Source of the DNA: Cloeon dipterum
Lineage: Eukaryota > Arthropoda > Insecta > Ephemeroptera > Baetidae
DNA length: 64,000 nucleotides
Assembly (NCBI RefSeq): GCF_949628265.1
Contig: NC_088789.1
Location: forward strand, 28,265,883 to 28,329,882
Reading direction: 5' to 3'
Position 1 is the stretch's first letter, and every line of letters starts with the position of its first letter. Below the pieces are notes generated by a model. That model made no database searches and was not told the origin of the DNA. It was given only the letters and a program-made list of their open reading frames with translations. Below are positions 35,167 through 47,589 of the stretch, one piece after another. The position numbers and the translations under genes were made by a program.

Positions 35167-35779
35167 GGAACGCAACGCTCAGCTCCCGCCTGCCAAACAA
35201 ATTCAAGCAGGTTTTTTAATACACGATATTGTTTACACATAAATTTGGTTGGGAAAAAACTGGTGAGATCACCACCACCTACCTCGTTTAGGAGTTATGC
35301 TAATGTTTTTCTATGTTCAATAAGAAATAATAAGGCACACTCCCCAAATTGAAAAATTAACACCTTCCTCTCCAAAATGGTATAATTCTTTTCCCCCACC
35401 TTGCTTACACAGAAATTTCGCTGGTTATATAATTTTAAATTAAATTTTCTTCGTCTCTGCGAATTTTTTTTGCATTTTTAATGCGTCACATTTTTATAAT
35501 TTAATTTTCGTCCTACTGGGAGAGTAGCACAAATTATTTTTAAAATTAATTTGAGCCTATAAATGAGAAAGATACATATATGGCTCCGGATTTTTTACTG
35601 AAACTAGGCCCTATTTGACCGAAAAACTTAAATTTCCAACATTTTCTGGCGCTTTTTTATTTCAAATTTCGGAATCTTTAGTTTTATCAAAATCGGTCGA
35701 TTTAGAGCAAAAATCTTAACACCGTTGGACATGTCTGATCGTTAAGAGAATCAACTCTCCTGCTGACCTCAAAAGTAGT

Positions 35780-35798
35780 AGGTCAAAGGTCAAGGTCA
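35780..35798 (+). promoter_or_regulatory. Triple nuclear-receptor half-sites (DR1 plus DR0)
   Basis: AGGTCA at 35780-35785, 35787-35792 and 35793-35798, that is AGGTCA-A-AGGTCA-AGGTCA. The first pair is a perfect DR1. It is about 0.7 kb 5' of the FAR start codon. A related double site at 47833-47844 suggests it is carried by a repeat. Confidence 0.45.
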
Positions 35799-35984
35799 CT
35801 AAAATCGAGCTTTCGAAATTGAATTTAAATTTTAAAACGAATATTATTATTTTTTAAATTTTGATACCGCCTTCCTGTAGAGCGTAAGAATAAAAAAAGA
35901 TTATTTAAAATGTGGAGTGACGACGTTATTTGGCCCTATTTTTTTTTTAATAAAAATTGGGGCTTTTTCGGGGTTTCAAAAAAT

Positions 35985-36110
35985 GTTTGCACGCCCAAAT
36001 CTCAGCTTCTAACGATCGGATTTTCAAAAACCACACACTGTTAGACTAGTCTCAAGTTCCCCTAGACAGCCAAAGCAGTTTAAGGGTGCCAACCCTTCAA
36101 CCCCTTTTCC
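35985..36110 (-). repeat. Dispersed repeat family C, copy 2
   Basis: Reverse orientation: AAATCTCAGCTTCTAACGAT, GTTAGACTAGTCTCAAGTTC and CAGCCAAAGCAGTTTAAGGG correspond to the complement of the 31.2-kb copy. Confidence 0.6.
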
Positions 36111-37529
36111 CCTGTAAATTCAACATTTCTACTTTCTATTTAACTACATATTTCGCTAATGAAATCTACTTTTATAACCAATTTCAACACCTCCAAAATG
36201 TTCTTCAGTGCGTGATTAGTTTTTAACCGTAGCTGCTAAATGCTTGCCATTTCCACCGATTACTTTCGCAACAAAATGTGAACCGATAGCTCAACTAGCA
36301 AATAGCTTTCACTTCGCCAAAGACCTCTTGACCACACACAAAGCAACCGTAGAAAAATGTAAATCGACTCTCTCACGTGAATTTGACTCCTGAACTCTTT
36401 TTCGAGCGCACGCATCATAATCCACCTCTATATTAGTGTCTGAAAAATTGTCTCTCGTAGTCGTGGCTGTTCTTCGAGCCTGACACAAAAACTTGCGTGG
36501 CATTTATGGGCCTGACTTTATCACTTTCAATTTTGCAACGACAATTATGCTAAGTCACCGAAAGAAATTACGTCATGCTTTAGAATTAAACCGAAAATAA
36601 AATAACCCTTAATAAAACAAAGCAATGCGGGCTGAAATAATTGCCTTGATCATAAAAAGGTGCGTCCGTGTTGCTGTCGGACGTTGATTTAAAAAGTGGT
36701 TTTTGCTCCTCATGAGAAGGAGATTATTCCACCTGCCGAAGGATCGGAGAGAAGAACGACCTCTGCCGACCTTGGAAACATCTTCCCCCTAAACCCTTGT
36801 GCTGGTTAAATTGGATACAGGGCCTCCAGACGCTCTCGGATCGCGCATTGAATTTTTATGTAAAAGCAGCTGGTGTGTGCGTGTGTTGCGCAACACACTT
36901 GGGTGCGCAACACCGAAATCAACGAATTTTAGCATACGCAATATTAATTATGCCGCGGTGAGTTTTTTTCCTATAGAAAGCTGGCGGGCAAAATGCATAG
37001 AACGAACGCTGCTGCAGCGTTTCATTTTCTCAATCGCTTCCTTGTTTTTGTGTTACAGCTGCTGCTGCTCTAGAAATTTTCCCATGCATAATGCGCGGCG
37101 GCCGCGGCGCTGACGAGAAATTTGGCCAATGCTTCTTTCTTCTCATTATTAGTACAACTGTGCGTCAAACACTCTCTCCCCGAATTTCTTTCTTTCTTTG
37201 TCTCCCCATTACCGAATTTGCGTCACGCATAGCGCCTACTGAAACTTGGCTTCGCTTCAAATTGACCCGGCAAATATTTACGGACTCCTCTGACGTATTT
37301 TTTCTACCTTTTTTTCTTCGTATTATTGACACTGACCTCTAAAACAAAAACAGGACAAATGCGGTTTTGAAGCTTATTAGCACATACTCCTCTGACGCTT
37401 TAAATAAAAGTCGGAAAACCCCTTGAATAATTTTGACGTATTCTGGAAATGGAAACCAGTAAATTGAAAATTTTATCGAGCATTATTTAGCTGAAAATCT
37501 CATGTTAAATGTACAATTTTACGATTTCC

Positions 37530-37815
37530 CCGCACTTTGCCACGCCTTCTTAATTTAATTTTTAGGAGAAACACGCCTCAATTTAAATTTCCCGCGAGCA
37601 CTAAGATTAATGGCAGAGATTTCATGGTTTTCCCGCGCTTTTCGACACGCGCCACGCCTTCTTTTCAAAATTTGTAAATGTTTTCAATTTAACAATTTTT
37701 TTCGTGGTTTTTGGGACGTGCCTCCACGCCTATTTTTTGAATTTTCCGTTAAATCACGCCCCCATTTCAAAATTCCCGCGAGTTACGCCCTCTTCCAGTG
37801 GCCACTTTTCGTAAT
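37530..37815 (-). repeat. Repeat family E (GGGCGTGG/GCGCGGGAAA), copy 1, about two units
   Basis: On plus it reads as complements such as GCCACGCCTTCTT, TTTTCCCGCGCTTTTCGACA, AAATCACGCCCCCATTTCAA and CCCGCGAGTTACGCCCTCTT. The family lies only between about 37 and 57 kb in this window. Confidence 0.7.
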
Positions 37816-39099
37816 TATCGGTTTGCATAAAATCATTCCACCAAGTTGAATTAAGACAAGCATTTTTTTAAATATAATTAAAAACGGGGAGCCATTCAAA
37901 ATATTTCAATGTCAGACGTTCTCTGTACCCATTTCGCAAGGCTGGCGCAGTAAAAGATAGAATTGGTATGAGGCCTCCAAAGCGCGAGACATTGGGACAA
38001 TATAAAATCTTCACCCCAGATGCTGTGTAATTTGCAGTATCATTCGACGCTTACAATAGTTCGCTAACCTTGCTAAGCTGAGCGAGGCTTTTAATTAAAA
38101 TCGGCAACAAAGAATATGTATGTATAATTTATCATGCTCTGCATAAAACCCTGCCGGCGATTGCGTAATGGGAAATTTGCTGCGCACGTCAGAATGAAAA
38201 ATGACCAAACAACTTATTAAGACGAGTGGCAAAAAAGCAGGTTGCTAAAGGCGTGCGGTTTCGTTCTCGTTCTTAAAGTGGATTTGAACTGCAAAATTCT
38301 TTATTTAACCTTGTAGATGTTTCTGGAAAGTGGTAAAAAGCTAAAAAAAGCGCTTGCATGTTACCAAGTGGCGAGCATTGCCTCCTCACGATTTATTTTC
38401 ATAAATAAAAAATTATTGCAACGAGAAGGACATTGACAAAATTCTTAAATTGATCAACGCAAATCAAATTAATTTCAATTGTTGTCCTGTACCATTCGAC
38501 TCGACTGTACTGAATGCTTGTATGTTATTGTCTGGCTGATTTACAGGCTTTGTTGCAATGTCAAGGGTACACGAGATGTCTGGCAGTTGAATTAAATAGC
38601 CACTCTCCTTGACGCACATTTGCCAAAGTGGCGCAAGTAAACCCACGAAAATTAAACTGCATAGCCATGAAAAAAAAACCGGGCATTACACTTTTGGCCA
38701 AATCAGGTTGCATGCCTGAATTACTTAATCGCGGTGTATTGAAATGAGGACACAAGCAAATAATACAATTATGAATCACCGGGACTTTCAATTTTACGAA
38801 TGGTGTTGAAAAAAAAATGGCTCCTTTATTCCGTCATCCAGGCCGCTTTAGCATTACACTCGAGCGAATCAACGTGCGCGAACGGCTCTCTCTGTGAAAA
38901 TATAAATTCCATTGTGCCCCGGCGCTAATACAAAACATTGGAGCGTGACGAGCACGATGATAGGATTGTGCTCGGGTTAATGCACTGCTTTTCGCGCCAC
39001 TCGTCGACTCGTCTCTGTCAAACGGAGCAGATCGCGTCTGCAAAAACAGTAAAAATCGCGATTTTTTCCGAAATTCTGTGTGAAAATTTCAGAGTTTTT

Positions 39100-39190
39100 G
39101 ATTTTCCCGCGTTTTGTGAAACGTGTCACGCCTTTTTTAGAAACGACCACGCCCCCATTTCAAAATCCCCGCGAGTTTCGCCCGCTCACA
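39100..39190 (-). repeat. Repeat family E, copy 2
   Basis: TTTTCCCGCGTTTTGTGAAA, GTGTCACGCCTTTTT, CGACCACGCCCCCATTTCAA and CCCGCGAGTTTCGCCC, same order as the other minus copies. Confidence 0.7.
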
Positions 39191-40884
39191 GATGAGTTTA
39201 TATCAAAATTTAATCATTTTTTACTTCGCTTTTCTAGTGGAAATCGCTTAAAGTGGAAGAGAAAAGCGTGGAATTTCCAGTAATTGCATTTTTGGCAAAA
39301 TTATAAAATGTTGAAAGTTAAAAACTAATTTTTTATACCGATTATTCCCATAAAAAACGATATTTATGAAGAAAATTTTGTTTTAAGACAACTTCAGCAA
39401 AAGTTAAAGTTATACGAGCACTCTTGCGTTTTTTTTAGATATTTTTAAACTTATAAATACACTGTTCAAGATAAATAAAATATAAAAAGGCACACCTTTT
39501 GCCGCTGATTGACGAGATGTTTGCAAAATGCGTCAGACATCCGTTTGCTCTATTACGGCCGCGGAAATGCGAGAGGGAATAACGGTGCGAAATACTTTTC
39601 AAAAAGTGCGAGATGCAACAAGTATAAACGAGCATTGTGTGCGTGGATATTTTAATACTAAATATATAAACTGAGTTTTACGGAGAAACGAGGTGCGATT
39701 GAGTCACGTGTATTGCACACCGTGGAAGAGAAATTGTCACACTTTGCACTAACTTCCTCATTCGTTCGTTCATTCAGTCAGTCGAGCTGATCAATCAAAA
39801 TCCCAGGAATTTCCGACAGTACACTTTGACTCTATAAAAGGCTTATTTCTGAAAAGCCAATGGTAAAAAAAATTCAATTCAGGTCCCCGAAGAATCGGGT
39901 GAATTAATTTTAAAAGAAAAACGTGTCGGAATGGTTTATATAGAGCTCACTTTTGGCGTTAGTCCTGCGAAAGGGTCCCAGGGCTGGCTGGAGCGGGTGT
40001 GCGGCTGTGTTGACGGCTGGCAGGCTGGCTGGACGGATGGGTAACCTGGCTCGCCTCACTCACTATTGACCCAGAGTCTCACAAGAATACCGTACAGAAT
40101 AACCTACATCAGTGGCAGGTGGGAGGGAGGAGAGGCAACTGACTCGCTCCTTAATTGCTCCTCGCGCGCGCCGCTAGCTCTCAGCCAAGCTGACGTGGAC
40201 CGCGTGGAGGCGGCCCGGCCGCCCCCGGAGGCCGCACTCTAGTAAGCGGCCGGCCGATTCAAGGCCCCTTCTTGCGTACGCTAATTTCGGCACTTGCCTT
40301 ACAATTGGTGTCCAGATATGACTAAATTTTAAACGCAAATATACCGCGCTAATTTGTTTTTCAAAGGTCCGCAATGGGAAAATTATTTAGAACAGCTGTT
40401 ATTTTCATTTTTTTAAATCTGTCTTTGATTGACATCAATCGAAACGATTGCAGGACGTGCGTTTTGCGTATTTAGGACGGGTGTGTGAGTCAATTGGTGA
40501 GGTATTTACAAACTAAAACACACTCTTTGGTGAACGTTTTACGCCGGCGGCGACTGTTAATTTATAAATCCGGCGGCCAACATTTCACCGAACGAGCACG
40601 GACTTTAATGAAGAATTGAAATTGCGCGCTGCCATGAGTTCAGTCATTAGTAAAACGAAACAGGAAACTCTTTTCGCAACTTGCAGTTGTGGCAATTGCG
40701 GCGTTGATGTTTAAACACACACTTTGCGTTGCTCATCACTTACTTGTTCCTGGAAAACTTTCAGTTTTGGTTTATATTTTTATGTCATAAAATTATCCAA
40801 ATTTTGAAGTACATACTCGGTTTAAATAAATAACGGCTATATTTTTTGAAAATTTTGTATTTACCGGAATTTCTGTAAACAGCA

Positions 40885-41225
40885 ACCTCTGAAAAAGGGC
40901 GTAACTCGCGGGAATTTTGGAATAAGGGGCGTGACACCCAGAAAAAAGTAAAAAGAAGGCGTTACTCAAGCTAAAAATCGCAGGAAAATCGAAAATTTGA
41001 CGATCTTATTACGAATAATTCGTGAGAGTCAAGAAAAGGGGGCGTGGTTCCAAGGAAAATTGAAAAAAGTAGGCGTGGCACGTCGAAAAACCACGGTAAA
41101 ATAAAAAAAACACTGTAAGAAAATTTAAAAAGGTGTATTTAAGGGTGCTTAAAAGCGCGGGAAAATGGTAAAATTTAAAATGGGGGAGTTTTTCTCCTGA
41201 AAATTAAATAAAGAAGGCCTGGAAC
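40885..41225 (+). repeat. Repeat family E, copy 3, at least two units
   Basis: GGGCGTAACTCGCGGGAATT, GGGGCGTGACACC, AAAAAGAAGGCGTTACTC, GGGGGCGTGGTTCC, TAGGCGTGGCACGTCGAAAA and AAAAGCGCGGGAAAATGG. Confidence 0.7.
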
Positions 41226-42634
41226 TTGTCGCAATCATTTTCGATTCGTAAAACTGTTTAAAAAAATTATTTATTAGTTTGCATATTAGCTAACTTTTTT
41301 TAATTAATTTTTTTTTTTCGTAGAAATTAATGTAAAAAATGAATGAAATATCTGGTACAGACACGAGGCTCGGAGTAGGTCACTTGAGCGTCACCTGATG
41401 TCCCGAAACTACCGGTGCAAACGTCAAGGTCATAGTCGACGCGCATTATTATATACGCGGTGAAAAAGGCCAAACACGAGGATAAAGCCGCTGATCGATT
41501 ACCAAAAAGTGAAATGCATATTACAGCAGCGTTAAGTAAAAGGGCCTGAAAGGGTGATTGTCTAATCGGGCGCGCGCGCTGATTGTGAGAAGAAATATGT
41601 GCGTTTGCGTGAAGAGAGTGGAAATATCTATTAGGCAGGCCCACGACTGCTTTCGTGAGAGCATAAGCTGCGTGGCGTGACCTCGCCACGAGTGCGAAAT
41701 TGTGAATGAATGAAAGGATCACGCGGTGTACTCGCGGGGTTCCTGCCCCTACTTTTATCCTTGTCCGTTCCCAGAATTTCTTTAGCATATGTACGGCCGC
41801 AGGAAAATTGTCATTTATTACAAAAATCACGGCCAATAGGGGAGATGCCGAGCCCTAAAACGCGTATTTAAAGGTCATCTTTGTGGCCAGATGTTTTCGC
41901 AAATGCATTGTACGACCGGCAACGCTTGACAAACATTTTTAGCGTGAGGATATTGCATTTATTTATTTATTTATACGTGTATTAAGCTGCGCGCCACGAG
42001 CAGTTATGCAAGTATCGCGCCGCGCGCGCTTTAAGTGTGTGAGGTAAGAACTGGATCTCGGCTCACTTGAGAACACAGTCCGGGGAAATCACAATTGGTG
42101 AAAGTCGCACTTCACTATTTCCTCAAAGCAGGCAGGTGTCGCCAGATTGCCTATTTTCGCATTTTTTTACAAACGCACGCAATATAAAAGCACGGGTTGT
42201 TCAACACAGCAGCCTCAATATAAATAAATGAGATGTTCCGAACAAATTTTTGATTGGCCAGTTTGAGATGGCGAGACACGTTCGTCGCCTTGACTTGGTT
42301 TGGAAATATAAAATAAAAGCATTGGGCTTAAATCGAATTAACGCAGGTGTCGGCATAATCTCTTCTTTGTCTGTTGTAAAGTTCAATCGGTGACTTGCGG
42401 GACTAGTCACTAGACTGCTGTGTCACCAAAGCAGTGAGTAATATTTGTTTCACTTGAAATAAACCATTGACAGTGAGAGGATGAGCAAATAATCTTTTTT
42501 ACAACATTGACTCTGGTTTTTAGACACCGGCGGGCCATTAGATCACGCAATTTTGAGTGAAATTTTTGCGTCGTGATTGATAAAAAAATAATTTCCATGA
42601 ATTTAACCGTCGGAATATTGATTTGAGTTTTTAG

Positions 42635-42850
42635 CGACCACTGGAGGAGGGCGTAACTCGCGGGTGTTTTCAAATAGGGGTGTATAGCTCCCCGGTAAAT
42701 TAAAAAGAAGGCGTGGCACGTGTTGGAAAGCGTGGGAAATTGTAAAAATGGACGTTTGAGAACTCAAGCGAAATTAAAAATGGGGGCGTGGTTCACCAAA
42801 AACTGAAAAGGAGGCGTGGCACGTGTCGCAAAGCGCGGGAAAACGTGAAA
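42635..42850 (+). repeat. Repeat family E, copy 4, two units
   Basis: AGGGCGTAACTCGCGGG, GAAGGCGTGGCACGTG, GGGGGCGTGGTTCACC, GGAGGCGTGGCACGTGTCGC and AAAGCGCGGGAAAACG. Confidence 0.75.
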
Positions 42851-44604
42851 TTAAGTCCGTTAAGGTGTTTTTTGATTAAAGAAAGAGGCAGAATAATTTT
42901 TTAGCAATATTATGGTGAGAAAAAAGCAAAATTACGTAGGAATTTTGGTATTTTAACAAATATATTTAAAAAAAATCATCCAAACAATTTAAGGGTCCGC
43001 AATTGGCAGCCCTAGTTAGAATGATCCTCTGCCACACTGACACCAATTCAAGAGGCCCGAAAATTCTTTAATGATCCGCGAGAGGCATTATATAAAATAT
43101 ACCACGAGAGTGCGTCCTTGTAAAAGATGATGTTTATATTGGGTGTTGCGCGAACAAACGCGCGGCGGCGAAAAGTGTAAATATACGTAAGGCACGCGAA
43201 AAGAAAGTCCAAGCTGCGCATTTCTTTCTCCCTTCACGATTAGTGGCGCAAAACTTGATTACGCGGAAACGCGCGCGCCGAGTGTGTGTTTGCCTGCCAA
43301 CCTTTCTAAAGATCTGATCGAGCCGGCGGTTGGGATCATCACACATATCGGACCATGCGCTGGCCAGACGCGCGGCGCGCACGTACATATAATAAAGCTG
43401 TTCGCATCTGGGGCCATTCGAGCGCGAGACAAGGTTAACACACCTTTACACCTCCCGCCCATGCAAGTGCCGGCCGGGGGATGTCATTTTTTATTTCTTT
43501 TATTTCCCAGGAGTGCTCTCGCCCGAATTTTTGTTTCGCACAATACACGCGGCCGCACCGAGAGTGTATATAAATGTCAAGCTGCCTTTTGAACAGAAGG
43601 TCACACAGCTGTTCTATAAATTTCGGCGTTGCCTAAAACGCACCTTTCCCGAGAGTAAGTTGTTAAGTCACACGTTTAAAATGGGTTTTTTATTTGACAA
43701 AATTAAAGTGGTTTTGTGTGGATTAAGTTAGAAAAAAATATAATATTGGGAAAGATATATTTTCTACTAAACTCTATTTAAAGATCTGAGGAAATCGGCT
43801 ACAAAGTTGTTATGCTAATCAAACGGCGTGCTTCCTAATTGAATAATCACGATCTTTTTTCACAATTTAGGCAATTATTTTTCTATAAATAAATTCACAC
43901 ACTATTGGATAGATCGTGACGAGAGGAAACTAAATTCAAGAGATGAAAATTCCGTTAATTTTTCAAGATATTTGTCAAATTCAGAAATTTAATTTTAGCA
44001 CTTGATCCTAATTTGACATCATTATCAATTGATTGACTAATAATTTTAGTCATCAATTAGAGTTTTTCTCTCATTTAAAAAAAAACTATATTAAAATTAA
44101 ATTGAAAAAAGGCAAGCTGCGAGCATTTAGTCTAAAATTATGATTGATATTTTGGCAATAATTTAAAAATTTATAGATGAAAACATCCCATTTCAAGCAT
44201 TTTCAGCCGCACAATTCATGCCACATAAAATTAAATTTTTCTGATCTTAATTACCTTTAACGTTTACATTTTATTTTAAATTTTGCAAGCCGACCATATC
44301 CGAGTTTTGGATGATTTATAGGACCATTTAATTGATTAAGAATTGTTTTTTGTAATAGACTTTGACTGATTTGTTTTATAAACTCTATATAGACGTAGCA
44401 ATAACTGACAAAATGAAATTCCAATTTAAATCATTCATACTTTCGAACAAAATATTTCAAATTTCAAACTTAATTACTATTCTGAAAATATACATTTTTT
44501 CTTTGTCCTCTAGATGTTTTATTGTAACTGTACAAAGTCGCATCGTTTGTTTTTAATTTTTAACATGAAAATAAAAATACATTATTTTCTTTTTCGATGG
44601 AATT

Positions 44605-44720
44605 GGAAAGGGTTTAAAGAGGTTGACACCCTTTCACTGCTACAGAAATCCAGGGGAGGTCATGACGAGTTGAATGGTGTGTAGGTTTTTGTAAATCTGA
44701 CGCTTAGAAGCCGAGATTTG
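44605..44720 (+). repeat. Dispersed repeat family C, copy 3
   Basis: GAGGTTGACACCCTTTCACT, GGGAGGTCATGACGAGTTGA and TCTGACGCTTAGAAGCCGAG. It is about 340 bp before another copy in the same orientation. Confidence 0.55.
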
Positions 44721-44944
44721 ATGAAAAACACGTGATAAATAAAAAACACAAAAGGTGTTATCTAAATCTAGAGTTTTCTAAGAGTCACATTTACGAAAAT
44801 TGCAAATAGTGTTCCTCTCATTAATCACGTTCCGTGATTATCTGAAGTGGTTTCAGATTTTTTCAGGGTGATAAACACTCAACTCCGTTGCACAGCGAGT
44901 TGCAAGCAGAACAAAATTTTATTAAAGTATTTTGCTATATTAAA

Positions 44945-45060
44945 AAAGGGGTTGATGGGTTGGCACTCTTAGACTACTTCGGCAATCCAGAGAAGGTTGA
45001 TACTAGTCCACTGGTCTGCGGCTTTTGAAAATCCGATGCGTAGAAGCTGAGATTTGGTTG
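44945..45060 (+). repeat. Dispersed repeat family C, copy 4
   Basis: GGGTTGGCACTCTTAGACTA, TCCAGAGAAGGTTGATACTA and TCCGATGCGTAGAAGCTGAG, more diverged than copy 3. Confidence 0.5.
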
Positions 45061-45494
45061 TGCAAGCATTTTTCCAAACCCGTTTTTTTTGCTAATGAAA
45101 AAGCTTTTTTGTGAAGACATACCACTCCAGATTATGACATTTCCTGACTAATTTTTTGTACTCTAAAAAATGACAGTGCGTCCTTTCCAATTTTAAAAAC
45201 CGATTCAGAATATGCTTTTAAACTCGTTATTTCTTAAACTCTTAAGAATTAATAACCATAAAAAAATTACTTCTGCCAAAAGTCGACTGCATTTTTTAGT
45301 ACTTTGCATCCTGCACTATTAATCGGAAAGCCGGAGGGTTAAAGAGACTCTGTGGTAACCGGGCGGCTCTGTGAATGCTGTGTGAGTTAAAATTCTCTTT
45401 GTCCTTTTCACGGTGGGACCACTTGCTTGGTACACTTGGTTGTGAAATGATAGCAATGGTGAAAAAAGAACACATGGCATGGAGCGACGCTCAC

Positions 45495-45690
45495 CTTGCC
45501 CCACACAGCCTCTGATCCGCTCTCGTTGGCGGCGAGATTTTTCACGAGAGAGCATTTTGCGAAATCAGCAGCAAGACGATCGCCAGCTCGATTCCAGATG
45601 TTGTTAGCGTATCGATTGGAGAAAATTTTTTGTGGCTTCACTAAAGAGAGCCAGCGGCCGCGTTCGGCAGTAGTGTAATTGTCACCAGAG
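45495..45690 (-). other. Candidate untranslated or first exon A on minus
   Basis: GC-richer block ending in a good donor on minus, GGGGCAAG|GTGAGC (exon end 45495), preceded by a NotI-like GCGGCCGC. Short open frames only. Minus orientation and position make it a possible alternative first exon of FAR 10 kb downstream. Not proven. Confidence 0.3.
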
Positions 45691-46219
45691 GAAATGCGTC
45701 ATTTTCTTGTTAAGACAAGCCCGCGACAGGCCTCCCTATATATATCATTATGTTACTTCGGCTCCCAGCTTTGGCCGACACAACAAAAAAATAAATAAAT
45801 GCAGACCAAAAGAAACAAACGATTCTATCTGGCTCAGCACTTGCAGGGTTTCTCCCCAAAATAGCTCGGATGCAAATGAAATTAATTCTCTTGTTCGGAA
45901 CCGAAAATAGATTCTGGCATTAATATGAGAAAGATATTTTTGAGTGTTTAAACGTGGTTACATGATTACATGTTTTTAATTCCGTTTTTAATCTAATTTA
46001 AATTGGCACAAATTAATCGATTTTGACGAGAAAAATCGGTAACGTTCATGAACATTTAATTCATTTTTCAAGCGTGACATCAGTGAATTATCCGCTTTTT
46101 AAATATATTTTACCCTTAAAACGATAAATAAACGATTTCAAAGAGTTATCCGTTGATTAAATGATTGATTTATTGAAACTTTTGCAATATTTTAATACAA
46201 AAAACCCGTCTCTATGAAA

Positions 46220-46315
46220 AGTGACCACAGGAAGAGGGCGTGGCTCGTGGGAATTTTGAATAGGGGGCGTGTTTTCTCAGAAAATTAAAAAGAAGCGGGA
46301 AAATTTTGCGTATTT
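46220..46315 (+). repeat. Repeat family E, copy 5
   Basis: AGGAAGAGGGCGTGGCTCGT, GGGAATTTTGAATAGGGGGC and GTGTTTTCTCAGAAAATTAA, truncated at AAGCGGGAAAATTTTG. Confidence 0.65.
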
Positions 46316-46894
46316 TCGTTTTCCAAATTTGCGGAAATGATGAATTAAAACAAAATAATAATTCTCATCAGGAAACACAATACGTGACTGTATTTTTTTA
46401 GTTCAATGAATAAACTGAAGAGAATTTGTTCTTTCTCTTTCTTGCTCGTTAAAAAGAAAACAATAATTAAAGTATGCACAGCCGATGCACTTGAATGAAA
46501 TTAATGCAGTGCGGTCGTCCAACCCATTTTTGGTGGCTTTGATGAAAACTGCGAGAAATTATATTTTGTACTTTGCGGAAGACACAGCTCGAGCGTCGCC
46601 GCCTTCCCTCATTATTTCCTCGCTCGACGCCGAGGATATGTGCAATAAAGGTTTACAGCATTCCAACACAACTGCGAGAGAAATCGATAATTGTATAATA
46701 TTCTTCTGCAGCCGCTGCAATTCTCCGATTTATATCCGGTCTGATATATTGGACGCGGCTCTCGCTGCCGTTTCGTAGAAAAAAATTATTTTTTGAGAAA
46801 AAGTCTAAATATTTTTGCTTGTTGTAGATTAAAAAAATATTTTATCTCATTAATATTGGTGATTGAAATAAATTTGAGGCTTTTCTGTACTTAC

Positions 46895-47260
46895 CGGCCG
46901 AGGCGCCTGACACTTCTGCAACCGATCGGCGCAAAGATCGATGCGGCGCCGCTTCAGATCCACCTGGCGGCGCCGGCTGGAGCTGATCGGAGCCGCACTC
47001 GGGTGCCGCCGGTGCCACCTGCAGTCGACAATCATCAACTTGCTCCATTCAGAAATCGGCCTGGTCCTCAATGAATTCTTCGGCACCCCTTTCGAGCATC
47101 CCCCGAAACTCGAGTCGAACCGAAAATCGGTCCAGGCGTCGAATGCCCCCCTTTCGGCGCGATTTCGGCGCTTTAGGCCCTGCAGCAGGCATCGATTTCG
47201 GCCGAATCGGGCGGAAAATGCAGGTGGCAGCACTGGCGTCGCCGACAATCAATGAAACCC
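46895..47260 (-). other. CpG-rich candidate first exon B on minus
   Basis: Strongly GC-rich on minus, ending CTCGGCCG|GTAAGT (exon end 46895). An ATG at 47048, directly after a TGA, opens 51 codons (MEQVDDCRLQVAPAAPECGS...) up to the donor. If spliced to the FAR acceptor at 35189 this frame would stop after three codons, so it would act as an upstream ORF. A CT microsatellite lies just upstream. Target gene uncertain. Confidence 0.35.
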
Positions 47261-47350
47261 CGGGATGAGTCACCCCCTGGCTGCCAGGCCTGTGCACAGC
47301 GCGGCTCGATTCATCGCGCGCGCAATATTATATGCACGCAACGCAGACGA

Positions 47351-47370
47351 GCTCTCTCTCTCTCTCTCGC
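47351..47370. repeat. (CT)n/(GA)n microsatellite
   Basis: About nine CT units next to the candidate first exon B. GA tracts of this type bind GAGA-like factors in insect promoters. Confidence 0.75.
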
Positions 47371-47589
47371 TCGCTGCACATTCATGAATCGAATCTGCTC
47401 CCTCTCACCCTCTCTCCCGCTTTTCCCTTCCAACCCGCTGGAACTGGTCCTAAAGCGTTCCTCCCTTGTCGCTAAGCCAACTCACCCTTGCGTTTATCAC
47501 GAAATAAAGAAAATAATTTGCTTCATGCATCATAGAGAGATAAATTTCCGAATTTTCTTCAAAAAATATCAAAAAAATTCTTTCTAAAG

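Larger units (their letters stand above)
35241..45480. other. Gene-poor region upstream of FAR
   Basis: No reading frame resembling a known protein. AT-rich sequence alternates with CpG-containing patches (36.2-37.3, 38.9-39.1, 39.9-40.3, 41.4-42.2 and 43.1-43.6 kb). It contains repeat families C and E, described separately. TCTATAAAAGG near 39832 on plus is a TATA-like box with no recognised gene behind it. Regulatory DNA or first introns of FAR are plausible. Confidence 0.5.

Noticed and set aside
39818-39845. TCTATAAAAGG TATA-like box after a TCAGT-containing stretch
   Set aside because: No gene or exon-like frame follows on that strand, so a promoter call is not supported.
41327-41836. 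169-codon minus frame in the gene-poor region
   Set aside because: No recognisable domain, mixed composition and no splice structure. Kept only as a weak possibility.
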